Of a stretch of 64,000 bases of DNA, positions 51,388 to 59,710 are shown one piece after another; the first letter of the stretch is position 1, and each line of letters starts with the position of its first letter. Position numbers and translations under genes: made by a program. The stretch spans positions 310,001 through 374,000 of the forward strand of contig NZ_ONZF01000002.1 of NCBI RefSeq assembly GCF_900302445.1, in the 5' to 3' direction. Source of the DNA: Palleronia abyssalis (GTDB lineage Bacteria > Pseudomonadota > Alphaproteobacteria > Rhodobacterales > Rhodobacteraceae). The notes beneath the pieces were generated by a model, which saw only the letters and a program-made list of their open reading frames with translations, did no database searches and had not been told where the DNA came from.

Positions 51388-53046
51388 ATGATGCATCGCC
51401 GGATACTTTCCCTCTGGTTTCCACGCCTTGGCGCGGAACGCCTTTTACGTCGCCTGGATACCCCTTTGGGCGGACCCTTCGCGCTGGTTGCTGACCGGGG
51501 CGGGGCGCAAGTGCTTGTCAGCCTCGACGCCGGGGCCGAGGGGGCCGGGCTTTCCGTGGGGCAAGGGCTTCGGGATGCGCGTGCAATGTGCCCCGACCTG
51601 ACCACCCGGTGGGAGGTGCCCGAGGCCGAGGCCGCCTTTCTTTCGGCGCTCAGGCGGTGGGCGGGGAAGTTCAGTCCTTGGGTGGCCGAAGCGCCACCCG
51701 ACGCCTTGATGGTGGATTTGACGGGGTGTGCGCATCTGTTCGGGGGTGAGGCCGAGCTTCTGAGGCAGATCGAGTTTGATTGCGCCGACCTGCGGCTGAC
51801 CGTGCAAAGCGGGATCGCCGATACTGTCGGCGCGGCTTGGGCGCTTGCCCGTCATGGGGGGCGGGGGATCGTGGCCAGCCGCTCGGGCGATGCCATTGAT
51901 CAAGAGGCACCGGCGACCCGGTCGCGTGCCGTGAAACGGCGCCATTGGGAACGTGGGGGGGCCGCGCCGGCAGGGGCGCGCGGCCAGTTCCCATTGGGTG
52001 CGGGGCGGATCGCGCCGCCGGGGGGCACGCGGACCGCGCTTGCAGCACTGTCCGTTGCCGCCCTGCGGTTGGAGCCTGCCACGGTGGCCGAGCTGGGGCG
52101 GCTGGGGTTGCGCCGGATCGAGGATCTGGCCAATCAGCCGCGGGCCGCGCTGGCCCGTCGGTTCGGACAGCATCTGGTGCAGCGTCTGGACCAGGCCTTG
52201 GGCACCGCGCCCGAGCCCGTGTCGCCCGCCCGGCCCGATCCACATTTCGCGGTCCGGATGACCCTGCCTGATCCGATCGGTCTGGAAGAAGACGTGATGG
52301 CCGCCGTCGACCGGATTCTGCCGGTGCTCTGTGCGCGCTTGAAAGAAAAGGGGCGCGGGGCGCGGCAGGTGCGGCTGGAATGCCACCGCGCCGATCATAC
52401 GATGGGCAAGGCCGAGATCGGGCTGGCGCGCCCCTCTTACGAGCCTGAGCGGCTGCGGTCGCTGATCGCCATGAAAGTCTCCGAGATCGAGGCGGGCTTC
52501 GGCATCGACACGGTGCGGATCGTGGCCCACGGGACCGAACCTGTGTTCGAGCGTCAGCATCGCGGCCATGCCGACGCGGCCGAGGATGCAAAGGCGCGGC
52601 TGACGGGAGTGCCGATGGACGATCTGATCGGCCGGCTGGGCGCGCGCATCGGGCTTGAACGCATCACCCGCACCCATCCCGCCGACAGCCATATCCCCGA
52701 GAAGGAGGCGCAAATCCTTGCCGCGGCCTGGTCCGAACCTGCGCAGCACTGGCCCGCTCTGCCCGTGCAGCGACCCTATCTTCTGTGGCCGTCCGAAGCC
52801 GTTGGGGCGCCGGACACGCCGCGCCCCCCGGAGGCGTTTCGCTGGCGCAACCGCGACATGTCCGCCGTGGCGGCAGAGGGGCCTGAGCGGATCGCGCCCG
52901 AGTGGTGGCTGGACGATCCGGCATGGCGAACCGGGGTACGCGACTACTGGCGCGTCACCTGCATCAGCGGAGAGCGGCTGTGGCTGTACTATGCGCACGG
53001 GGCGGGGCTGTCGGCGGGGTGGTTCTGCCAGGGGGCGTTCGCGTAA
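51388..53046 (+). CDS. imuB: ImuB, inactive Y-family polymerase-like mutagenesis protein
   Basis: A 552-residue protein. SLWFPRLGAERLLRR starts the Y-family palm, but the acidic metal ligands of a working polymerase are missing (LWFP in place of a DxD-type start), as usual for ImuB. ELGRLGLRRIEDLANQPRAALARRFG is the helix-hairpin-helix thumb, and the C-terminal part (DYWRVTCISGERLWLYYAH) is the ImuB-specific region. In other bacteria ImuB links ImuA and DnaE2 to the beta clamp for damage-induced mutagenesis. Neither imuA nor dnaE2 is adjacent here. Confidence 0.92.
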   Translation: MMHRRILSLWFPRLGAERLLRRLDTPLGGPFALVADRGGAQVLVSLDAGAEGAGLSVGQGLRDARAMCPDLTTRWEVPEAEAAFLSALRRWAGKFSPWVAEAPPDALMVDLTGCAHLFGGEAELLRQIEFDCADLRLTVQSGIADTVGAAWALARHGGRGIVASRSGDAIDQEAPATRSRAVKRRHWERGGAAPAGARGQFPLGAGRIAPPGGTRTALAALSVAALRLEPATVAELGRLGLRRIEDLANQPRAALARRFGQHLVQRLDQALGTAPEPVSPARPDPHFAVRMTLPDPIGLEEDVMAAVDRILPVLCARLKEKGRGARQVRLECHRADHTMGKAEIGLARPSYEPERLRSLIAMKVSEIEAGFGIDTVRIVAHGTEPVFERQHRGHADAAEDAKARLTGVPMDDLIGRLGARIGLERITRTHPADSHIPEKEAQILAAAWSEPAQHWPALPVQRPYLLWPSEAVGAPDTPRPPEAFRWRNRDMSAVAAEGPERIAPEWWLDDPAWRTGVRDYWRVTCISGERLWLYYAHGAGLSAGWFCQGAFA

Positions 53047-53130
53047 GGCCTTGCAGCGAAGGGCGCGGCGAACTTGTCCGGGGGGTGGGGCGGCCTACCG
53101 TCTAGACCCAGTGATCACAGGAGAGTTCCC

Positions 53131-53763
53131 ATGGCCGACACCGTGCTGCATGGCTTCAGCGGCTCCACCTACGTTCGGACCGCCCGTATCATCCTGCACC
53201 GCAAGGGTGTGGAGTACGAGCAGAACCCCGTCAACGTGCTGGAGGGGGAGCCCAAGGGCGAAGAGCATCTGAAGCGCCACCCCTTTGGCAAGGTTCCCGT
53301 CCTCGACATCGACGGGCATCGAATCCGCGAGACGGACGCGATCGTCACCTACTTGGAAGCCTCGCGCGAGGGGCCGTCGGCCATTCCCGAAGGCGCCTGG
53401 GACAAGACGCGCTGCCAAGAGGTGATCTCGCTGATCCACGGATACGGCTATGATGCGCTAGTCGGGACGGCGTTCTATCACATCATGCCGTCATTCATTG
53501 GCGACCCGTCAGAGGCGCAGCATCAGCAGACGCTGGACGCCGCCATGACGTTCATGCGGCTAGTGGGCGAGATTAAAGGCAGCGATCCCTGGCTGGCCGG
53601 GCCGTATTGTTCGCTGGCGGATTACTACCTTGGACCAATCGTCTTCTACATCATGACGACGCCACATGGGGATGCATTGCTCGAGGCCGGGGGCCTTCAG
53701 GACTGGTGGGCGCGACTTTCGGAGGACGAAGCCCTCAAGGCAACCGAACCCGACATGGGCTGA
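53131..53763 (+). CDS. Glutathione S-transferase family protein
   Basis: A 210-residue protein with a thioredoxin-like N-domain (LHGFSGSTYVRTARIILHRKG; active-site Ser likely in the SGST stretch) and a helical C-domain (DPWLAGPYCSLADYYLGPIV). HPFGKVPVLDIDGHRIRETDAI is the glutathione-binding cis-Pro and Glu-Thr motif. ACAGGAG precedes the ATG. Substrate is unknown. Confidence 0.9.
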   Translation: MADTVLHGFSGSTYVRTARIILHRKGVEYEQNPVNVLEGEPKGEEHLKRHPFGKVPVLDIDGHRIRETDAIVTYLEASREGPSAIPEGAWDKTRCQEVISLIHGYGYDALVGTAFYHIMPSFIGDPSEAQHQQTLDAAMTFMRLVGEIKGSDPWLAGPYCSLADYYLGPIVFYIMTTPHGDALLEAGGLQDWWARLSEDEALKATEPDMG

Positions 53764-53778
53764 GGTCGCCGCGCAAGC

Positions 53779-54039
53779 CTACCCGCAATAGGCGCGGGTA
53801 AGGGTGCCGTCGGCGTCGGTCTTCAGGTTCAGGCGTCCCTCGACATAGTCCATCGTCACCATGTCGTTCGGGCCGATCACCCGGCGCCCTTCAGGGCCGG
53901 TTGCGTCGACCTCTGCCACGGGGGTTCCGATCCGGGCAGACACGCGCTCGGCCACCGCTTCGCAGGTATCCGGCGTGGCCTGGGGGGCCGTAACCTGACA
54001 GGCGGCAAGCGGCAGGATCAGAAAGACGATGCGCAGCAT
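53779..54039 (-). CDS. Lipoprotein with peptidase-inhibitor I78-like domain
   Basis: An 86-residue protein with a lipobox signal (LRIVFLILPLAACQ; cleavage before Cys14). RVIGPNDMVTMDYVEGRLNL and a C-terminal RAYCG are characteristic of the I78 family, small serine-protease inhibitors related in fold to potato inhibitor I. It should be tethered in the periplasm. An exact EcfG-type promoter lies 31 nt upstream. Confidence 0.85.
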   Translation of the reverse strand: MLRIVFLILPLAACQVTAPQATPDTCEAVAERVSARIGTPVAEVDATGPEGRRVIGPNDMVTMDYVEGRLNLKTDADGTLTRAYCG

Positions 54040-54069
54040 ATCAATCCCCAATCGTAAGCTTCCCGGTCC

Positions 54070-54094
54070 AACGGGCGCCTCGCGATACCGTTCC
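54070..54094 (-). promoter_or_regulatory. EcfG-type promoter of the I78-like lipoprotein gene
   Basis: On the minus strand GGAAC (54094-54090) and CGTT (54073-54070) are 16 nt apart, exactly the EcfG consensus, and the -10 element ends 31 nt before the start codon at 54039. Confidence 0.7.
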
Positions 54095-54171
54095 GGGCCG
54101 TGTTCCGGGTTTGACAATCCGCCCCCCCTGCGACACGGACGAGAAGGTATCCTTCGCCTGGGAGAGGCCCA

Positions 54172-54891
54172 ATGCCCAACCGCGACCGCCCGCTTTACGC
54201 AGTCCTGATCGACGCCGACAACATCCCGGCGAAATATGCCGACCCGATCCTGAAAGAGATCACCAAGTTCGGGGAACCGGCCTTGCGGCGGGTCTATGGC
54301 GACTGGTCGTCGGGTCGGCTGAACAACTGGTCCAAGACGGTGCGAGACCTGGGCCTCGTCGCGCATCAGGAGACGGCGAACACCGTCGGCAAGAACGCCA
54401 GCGACATCGGCCTGGTGATCGACGCGATGGACATCCTGCATACCGGCAGGTTCGACGGGTTTGTCCTCGTCAGCTCGGATTCCGACTTCACCGCCCTGGC
54501 CAACCGCGTGCGCGAGAACGGGCTGGACGTGATCGGCATCGGCGAGAAGAAGGCACCCGAGGCGCTGCGCAACGTGTGCAACCGATTCATTCTGATCGAG
54601 AACATCGTGGACGAGCCGGTGCAGCCCAAGACCGCCGACTCGGGCCGTGCGCCGTCCGGCAAGGTCGCACCGATCGAGGCAGTGCCCCTGATCCTTCAGG
54701 CGATGGACCGGATCGAGCAGGATGACGAGTGGTATGCGCTGGGCCAGATTGGGCAGTACATCACGGCCGAACACCCGGATTTCGACACCCGGACCTATGG
54801 CAAAAGAAAGCTGAGCGATCTGGTGACCGAGCTGAAGCGGTTCGAAGCGAAGAAAATCGGCAACCAGTTGCACCTGCGCCGGGTCGACTAA
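54172..54891 (+). CDS. NYN-domain nuclease with OST-HTH/LOTUS domain
   Basis: A 239-residue protein. The NYN (LabA/DUF88) domain, about residues 5-150, has the acidic triad in YAVLIDADNIP, SDIGLVIDAMDIL and LVSSDSDFTALANRVRENG, typical of PIN-like RNases. The C-terminal region (about 165-239; EAVPLILQAMDRIEQDDEWY, TRTYGKRKLSDLVTEL) matches OST-HTH/LOTUS, a winged helix that binds RNA. The combination suggests RNA-guided or structure-specific cleavage; the target is unknown. Confidence 0.9.
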   Translation: MPNRDRPLYAVLIDADNIPAKYADPILKEITKFGEPALRRVYGDWSSGRLNNWSKTVRDLGLVAHQETANTVGKNASDIGLVIDAMDILHTGRFDGFVLVSSDSDFTALANRVRENGLDVIGIGEKKAPEALRNVCNRFILIENIVDEPVQPKTADSGRAPSGKVAPIEAVPLILQAMDRIEQDDEWYALGQIGQYITAEHPDFDTRTYGKRKLSDLVTELKRFEAKKIGNQLHLRRVD

Positions 54892-54897
54892 GGGCGC

Positions 54898-55512
54898 TCA
54901 GATCCCGTAGCGGGCAAGCCAAGTTTCGACAGCGCCGTCGAGGATACGTTTGCGCTCGGCCTCGGTGAAATCGGGCTGAAGACGTAGGCAAAGGCGGGGG
55001 AAAACCTCGGCTTTGCACAGTTCGGCGAACTGGTGCGCAGCCAGGGTCGGATCGTCGATCTTGAGCTCGCCGCGCGCGATGGCCTGATCGAAGTAGTCCG
55101 TCAGTAATTTTTCCAGCATTCCGGGACCGTTGTCCCAGAAGGCGCGCCCGATCTCGGGGAACCTTTCGCATTCTGCAACGCAAATTCTGAATACTTGCTG
55201 CCCCGTTTCCGAAAATATGAAGCCCATCAAGGCCGCGCCTGTCTTGGACAGAACTTCGCGCGGGCTGGCGGTGAAATCGATCTTGTCGACCGATTCTACA
55301 GCCTGCCGCCGGCATTCCAGGGACGCTACTTCAACGAACAGTAAGCGCTTGTCGGGGAAGTAACTGTACAAGGTGGCCTTGGACACGCCGGCACGCTTGG
55401 CAATCGTGTCAACGCTTGCCCCTTCGAAACCGTCCGACATGAACACGTCTCGGGCGCCTTCGACGACCTGATCGTATTTCCGGCCCTTCTTGATCCGTGC
55501 CTCGACGTTCAT
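54898..55512 (-). CDS. TetR-family transcriptional regulator
   Basis: A 204-residue repressor-type protein. The N-terminal helix-turn-helix is VDTIAKRAGVSKATLYSYFP at about residues 34-53. The C-terminal region (FSETGQQVFRICVAECERFP) belongs to the TetR_C_7-like ligand-binding group. The inducer is unknown. It is convergent with the NYN gene and divergent from fghA across 508 bp. Confidence 0.92.
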   Translation of the reverse strand: MNVEARIKKGRKYDQVVEGARDVFMSDGFEGASVDTIAKRAGVSKATLYSYFPDKRLLFVEVASLECRRQAVESVDKIDFTASPREVLSKTGAALMGFIFSETGQQVFRICVAECERFPEIGRAFWDNGPGMLEKLLTDYFDQAIARGELKIDDPTLAAHQFAELCKAEVFPRLCLRLQPDFTEAERKRILDGAVETWLARYGI

Positions 55513-56020
55513 TCCGTCTTCCCCTCACTCGAACGCCCGGCAACACTAGGCGGACGAAAAGTGGCCCGGCAATCTTTGGCCACCCACCGTTCAGATGGGT
55601 CCGCGAGTAGGGGTCTTCAAGCCAGCAAGTCTATCACTGATCCCCACAAGCGGCACCAGGGATAGAGTGCTGCCGGCCCTCGGGCTGCATTGATACTGAA
55701 GGGGAAACCGGCACCGCGTAGGGGACTTCGGAGAGGTTGGCGGGTGATCGGAGTGAAAGAAGCGCAGCTGGCAGGACGGCGCCCTGGATGAAAACGAAAT
55801 CCGTGGAACGCCCCGATCAGCTTTAATAGAAGTTTACCATAACGTAATCTTGGCTATGTCAGAAGGGTTTGTCGCGCTGCCGTTTCATGAAACGCTCTTT
55901 CGTGGTGAGCGGACAAAGCCGCGGCGTTCGGCGCAGTGGTGCTGGTTCTTCCGGGGAATGCGTTGACGCCCGAAGCCTGCGGGTTTTCAAGTGCCATGCG
56001 AAACCACCGGAGGGACGGCG
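55513..56020. other. 508-bp divergent gap between tetR-type gene and fghA
   Basis: This gap holds the promoters of the TetR-type gene and fghA. A 36-codon frame at 55856-55966 (MSEGFVALPFHETLFRGER...) has no ribosome-binding site and no recognised homologue. The stretch around 55820-55850 (TTTAATAGAAGTTTACCATA) is unusually AT-rich and may contain a promoter. No EcfG, LexA or CRISPR-like pattern is present. Confidence 0.45.
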
Positions 56021-56854
56021 ATGGAGACCAAATCGGAAAACGTGTGTTTCGGGGGCATGCAGGGTGTTTATTCCCACGCCTCCGCGGCCACGGGGCGCGA
56101 CATGACCTTCGGTCTGTTCCTGCCGGAAGAGGCCAGGGACGGACCGGTGCCGGTCTTGTGGTATCTGTCTGGTCTGACCTGCACGCACGAAAATGCAATG
56201 ACCAAGGCCGGTGCGCAGGCATGGGCGGCCGAATTCGGGATCGCGCTGGTCTTTCCCGATACCTCTCCGCGTGGGGAAGGCGTCGCGGATGACGACAGTT
56301 TCGACATGGGGCAAGGCGCGTCGTTCTACGTGAACGCGACGCAGGATCCCTGGGCCAAACATTTCCGCATGTGGGACTATGTGACCGAGGACCTGCCGGA
56401 GCTGCTGTTCGAGGAGTTCGCACTCGATCCCGAGCGACAGGCGATCACCGGGCACTCGATGGGGGGGCACGGTGCGCTGACCATCGGCATGGGGCTTGGG
56501 AGCTCGCGGTTCCGCTCGATCTCGGCCTTTAGCCCGATGTGCCGTACGATGGACAGCGATTGGGGCACGCGGCAGCTGGGCCTGTATCTGGGCGAGGACC
56601 AGGATGCGTGGACGCCGCATGACGCCAGCCACGTCATGCGAGAGAAAGGATTCGACGGGCCGGTGTTGGTAGATACCGGGACGGCGGATCAGTTCTGGGA
56701 CAAGCTGAAGCCCGGCGCCTTGGCGGCCGCTATGACCGATCGCAAGCAGCCAGGCGCATTCCGTCTCCAGCCGGGGTACGACCATAGCTATTTCTTCGTA
56801 TCGTCGTTCATCGAAGATCACATGCGCTTCCATGCCGAGGAACTGTATCGGTGA
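56021..56854 (+). CDS. fghA: S-formylglutathione hydrolase
   Basis: A 277-residue alpha/beta-hydrolase that releases formate from S-formylglutathione, the second step of glutathione-dependent formaldehyde detoxification. [11 protein letters not shown] contains the nucleophile Ser, [11 protein letters not shown] forms the oxyanion region, and DTGTADQFW with YDHSYFF hold the Asp and His. Length fits the esterase D family. The GSH-dependent alcohol dehydrogenase is not adjacent. The ATG at 56021 follows CCGGAGGGAC. Confidence 0.94.
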   Translation: METKSENVCFGGMQGVYSHASAATGRDMTFGLFLPEEARDGPVPVLWYLSGLTCTHENAMTKAGAQAWAAEFGIALVFPDTSPRGEGVADDDSFDMGQGASFYVNATQDPWAKHFRMWDYVTEDLPELLFEEFALDPERQAITGHSMGGHGALTIGMGLGSSRFRSISAFSPMCRTMDSDWGTRQLGLYLGEDQDAWTPHDASHVMREKGFDGPVLVDTGTADQFWDKLKPGALAAAMTDRKQPGAFRLQPGYDHSYFFVSSFIEDHMRFHAEELYR

Positions 56855-56876
56855 AAGCCACCCCGGGAAGACGCGC

Positions 56877-57323
56877 ATGATCTACGTCGATGCAGATGCC
56901 TGCCCCGTCAAGGCCGAGGTCGAGGCGGTCGCAACGCGGCATGGCACCGCGGTCGCAATGGTGTCCAACGGGGGACTGCGCCCGTCGGGCAATCCGCTGG
57001 TCGAAATGGTTTATGTGACTGAAGGGCCCGACGAGGCCGACAAATGGATCGCCGAAAGGTGCGGGGCCGGCGATGTCGTGATTACAAGCGATATTCCGCT
57101 GGCATCGAAGGCGGTTTCGGCGGGGGCCTGCGTGCTGAAACCGAATGGTGAAGTCCTGACCGAGAGGAATGTGGGTCAGGCCCTTGCCACCCGCGACCTG
57201 ATGTCGGACTTGAGGGCGGCGGATCCGTTCCGGCAGGGCGGCGGCAAGCCGTTCGGCAAGGCCGATCGGGCACGGTTCCGCGACGCGCTGGAACGCGTGG
57301 TGCGGCAGGCAAAGGGAAGCTGA
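56877..57323 (+). CDS. YaiI/YqxD family protein (UPF0178)
   Basis: A 148-residue protein. [39 protein letters not shown] and [20 protein letters not shown] match UPF0178. The PIN-like acidic residues (DADACP, TSDIPLA) suggest a nuclease fold; activity is not established. It begins 22 nt after fghA. Confidence 0.93.
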   Translation: MIYVDADACPVKAEVEAVATRHGTAVAMVSNGGLRPSGNPLVEMVYVTEGPDEADKWIAERCGAGDVVITSDIPLASKAVSAGACVLKPNGEVLTERNVGQALATRDLMSDLRAADPFRQGGGKPFGKADRARFRDALERVVRQAKGS

Positions 57324-57325
57324 CG

Positions 57326-57952
57326 ATGGCGGTTGATCTGGTCGTGTTCGATATCGGGAATGTCCTGCTGAACTGGGACCCCGAGGGATATTACGATCGG
57401 GCCATGGGTCGGGTCGCCCGGGTCCGCCTGTTTCAGGAAGTTCCCTTGAACGAGATGAACCTTTCCATTGATGCTGGCGCCCCTTGGCATCAGACGGTCG
57501 AGGAAACTGCAGAGAAATACCGTCGCTGGAAGCCCGAGATCCTGGCCTGGCGTGATAATTGGGGGAAGATGGCCAGCCCCCTGATCGACGAAAGCGTGGC
57601 GATGCTGCGTGCGCTCCGGGCGAAAAGGATCCCCGTCTGGTCCCTGACCAATTTCGGACGCGAAACGTTCGATTATGCCTGTTCCGTCTATCCCGCGCTG
57701 ACCGAGTTCGATGGGGCCGTCGTCTCTGCCCATATCGGCATAGTGAAGCCCGACCCGGGGATATACGAGGCGCTGGAGCGCGAGACGGGGATCGCGCCAG
57801 GGCGCATCCTGTTCACGGACGACAAGCGCGAGAATATCGCCGCTGCGGCTGCGCGGGGCTGGCAGGTCCACCATTTCGACGGACCCCGAGGCTGGGCCGA
57901 CCGGCTGGTGGCTGAAGGCTTGTTGTCGCCCAGCGAGGCCCGGGCGGCGTAA
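57326..57952 (+). CDS. HAD-family hydrolase
   Basis: A 208-residue phosphatase/haloacid dehalogenase-type protein. FDIGNVLLNWDPE is motif I with the nucleophile Asp, VWSLTNFGRETF motif II, VKPDPGIYEALE motif III and LFTDDKRENIAAA motif IV. The closest outline is the YihX/FMN-phosphatase-like group. It begins 2 nt after the UPF0178 gene. Confidence 0.9.
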   Translation: MAVDLVVFDIGNVLLNWDPEGYYDRAMGRVARVRLFQEVPLNEMNLSIDAGAPWHQTVEETAEKYRRWKPEILAWRDNWGKMASPLIDESVAMLRALRAKRIPVWSLTNFGRETFDYACSVYPALTEFDGAVVSAHIGIVKPDPGIYEALERETGIAPGRILFTDDKRENIAAAAARGWQVHHFDGPRGWADRLVAEGLLSPSEARAA

Positions 57953-57965
57953 ATCGCCGCACCGC

Positions 57966-57990
57966 GGAACGCCTTTCCAACGGCCTCGTT
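57966..57990 (+). promoter_or_regulatory. EcfG-type promoter of the SDR/GH13 cluster
   Basis: GGAAC at 57966-57970 and CGTT at 57987-57990 are 16 nt apart, exactly the EcfG consensus. The start codon of the first SDR gene follows 34 nt later. Confidence 0.72.
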
Positions 57991-58024
57991 GACGGGTCGA
58001 CATATTTGGAAAAGGGGGTCCGCA

Positions 58025-58819
58025 ATGGATCTGGATATCAAGGGCAAGCGCGCCCTCATCACCGGCGGCTCGGGCGGGATTGCCGCTGCCGTCGCCAAGG
58101 TTCTTCACGAGGAAGGCGTTCACCTGACGCTGACCGATCTTGAAGAGGACGGCGTGAAGGCGTCCGCCGCGAAGATCGGGGATGACGTCGATGCCATTGC
58201 AGCGGACATGACCGACACCGACGATCTGGATGCCCTTGCCGAACGTGTGATTGACAATGGCGGGGTCGACATCGTCTTCCACTCGGCCGGCGTGACGGGC
58301 GAAAAGGGCGACCCGCTGGAGATGACGGACGAGGAATATCACCGCGTCTGGGAAACCAATTTCATGTCAGCGGTGCGCGTGTCCAAGCGGTTCGTTCCCC
58401 ACATGGCCGACAAAGGTTGGGGGCGTTTCGTCTGTGTCACGTCCGAAAATGCGATCCAGCCCTATTGGGACGAAGCGGTCTACAATACGGCAAAGGCCGC
58501 GCTTCTGAATTGGGTGAAAGGTGCCAGTCAGGTCTACGGGCCGAAAGGCGTTTTGATGAACACCGTCGCACCCGCGTTCATCGAAAGCCCGATGACCGAC
58601 ATGATGATGGACCAGCTGGCCGAGAGCAAAGGCGTTTCGCGCGAGGAAGCTATTGCAGAGTTCCTAGAAACGGAACGTCCGTATCTGAAGCTCGGTCGTC
58701 GCGGCAAACCGGAAGAAGTTGCGGTCGTCGCGGCACTTCTGTGCTCGAACAGGGCCACCTTCACGAATGGTTCCGCCTTCCGCGTGGATGGCGGCTCCGT
58801 GGAATCCGTAAACGTTTAA
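58025..58819 (+). CDS. Short-chain dehydrogenase/reductase
   Basis: A 264-residue oxidoreductase. ALITGGSGGIAAAVAKVLHE binds NAD(P); the active-site set is NFMSAVRVSKRF, VTSENAIQPYWD and the Tyr-Lys pair in YNTAKAALLNW. Note SEN instead of the more usual SSx around the catalytic Ser. The substrate is unknown. The ATG at 58025 lies just after an EcfG-type promoter, and the next SDR and GH13 genes probably share its transcript. Confidence 0.9.
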   Translation: MDLDIKGKRALITGGSGGIAAAVAKVLHEEGVHLTLTDLEEDGVKASAAKIGDDVDAIAADMTDTDDLDALAERVIDNGGVDIVFHSAGVTGEKGDPLEMTDEEYHRVWETNFMSAVRVSKRFVPHMADKGWGRFVCVTSENAIQPYWDEAVYNTAKAALLNWVKGASQVYGPKGVLMNTVAPAFIESPMTDMMMDQLAESKGVSREEAIAEFLETERPYLKLGRRGKPEEVAVVAALLCSNRATFTNGSAFRVDGGSVESVNV

Positions 58820-58839
58820 CCAGTGAAAGGAGCAGACTC

Positions 58840-59706
58840 ATGAGTGATGTCGTCAGTGATCCGAAGATCAAACCACAGGCCCAGGATACGATGCCGGGCC
58901 GCGAGTACGAGATGGATCCGGCCCCCGACTGGAAGCCTCGGTTCCCCGGTGTCGGAAAGCTGGATGGCAAGGTCGCCCTCATCACGGGTGGTGATTCCGG
59001 CATTGGCCGGGCCGTTGCGGCCTTGTTCGCGCGGGAAGGCGCGAGAATAGCCATCGCCTATCGCTCGGAAAGCCGCGATGCCGAGGACACCAAGATGATC
59101 GTCGAAGACGAAGGCAGCGAATGTCTGACCTTCGAAGGTGACTTGGGCGACAAATCCCATGCCGCCAAGGTGGTCGAAGAGACCGTGGCCCATTACGGCA
59201 AGCTCGACGTCGTGGTGAACAACGCGGCCCAGCAATATATCGACTGGCCTATTGACGAAGAGCTGTCGGAAGAGCGCCTGGACGACATGCTACGCTCGAA
59301 CATCAAGAGCTACTTCCACGTCACCCAGGCCGCGCTGAAACACCTGAAGGAAGGTGCGACTATCGTGAACACCACCAGCGTCAATGCCTTCAAGGGCAAC
59401 GACAGCCTGGTTGGCTATTCCACGACCAAGGGGGCGGGCCTCGCGTTCTCACGATCGATTGCCTCGGCGTTGGCTGACAAGGGCATCCGGGTGAACGCCG
59501 TGGCACCGGGTCCCGTGTGGACACCGTTCATCCCCGGATCGATGCCGCCCGACATGGTCGAGGATTTCGGGTCGGGCACACCGCTTGGCCGGGCTGGCCA
59601 ACCGTGGGAGATCGCGACGGCCTTCCTGTTCCTCGCGGGGCCGGACGGCAGCTATTTCACCGGCCAGACGCTTCATCCGAACGGCGGGAAGATCGTTGGC
59701 GCCTAG
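58840..59706 (+). CDS. Short-chain dehydrogenase with N-terminal extension (YghA/YhdF type)
   Basis: A 288-residue SDR. A roughly 40-residue N-terminal extension (MPGREYEMDPAPDWKPRFPG) is typical of the YghA/YhdF/YhxD subgroup. LITGGDSGIGRAVAALFARE binds NADP, NNAAQQYIDWPI and YSTTKGAGLAF form the active site. Members are often general-stress proteins. GTGAAAGGAG precedes the ATG at 58840. Confidence 0.92.
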   Translation: MSDVVSDPKIKPQAQDTMPGREYEMDPAPDWKPRFPGVGKLDGKVALITGGDSGIGRAVAALFAREGARIAIAYRSESRDAEDTKMIVEDEGSECLTFEGDLGDKSHAAKVVEETVAHYGKLDVVVNNAAQQYIDWPIDEELSEERLDDMLRSNIKSYFHVTQAALKHLKEGATIVNTTSVNAFKGNDSLVGYSTTKGAGLAFSRSIASALADKGIRVNAVAPGPVWTPFIPGSMPPDMVEDFGSGTPLGRAGQPWEIATAFLFLAGPDGSYFTGQTLHPNGGKIVGA

Positions 59707-59710
59707 ACGG

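Noticed and set aside
55856-55966. A 36-codon frame upstream of fghA
   Set aside because: No ribosome-binding site and no recognisable motif; kept only as a note in the intergenic entry.
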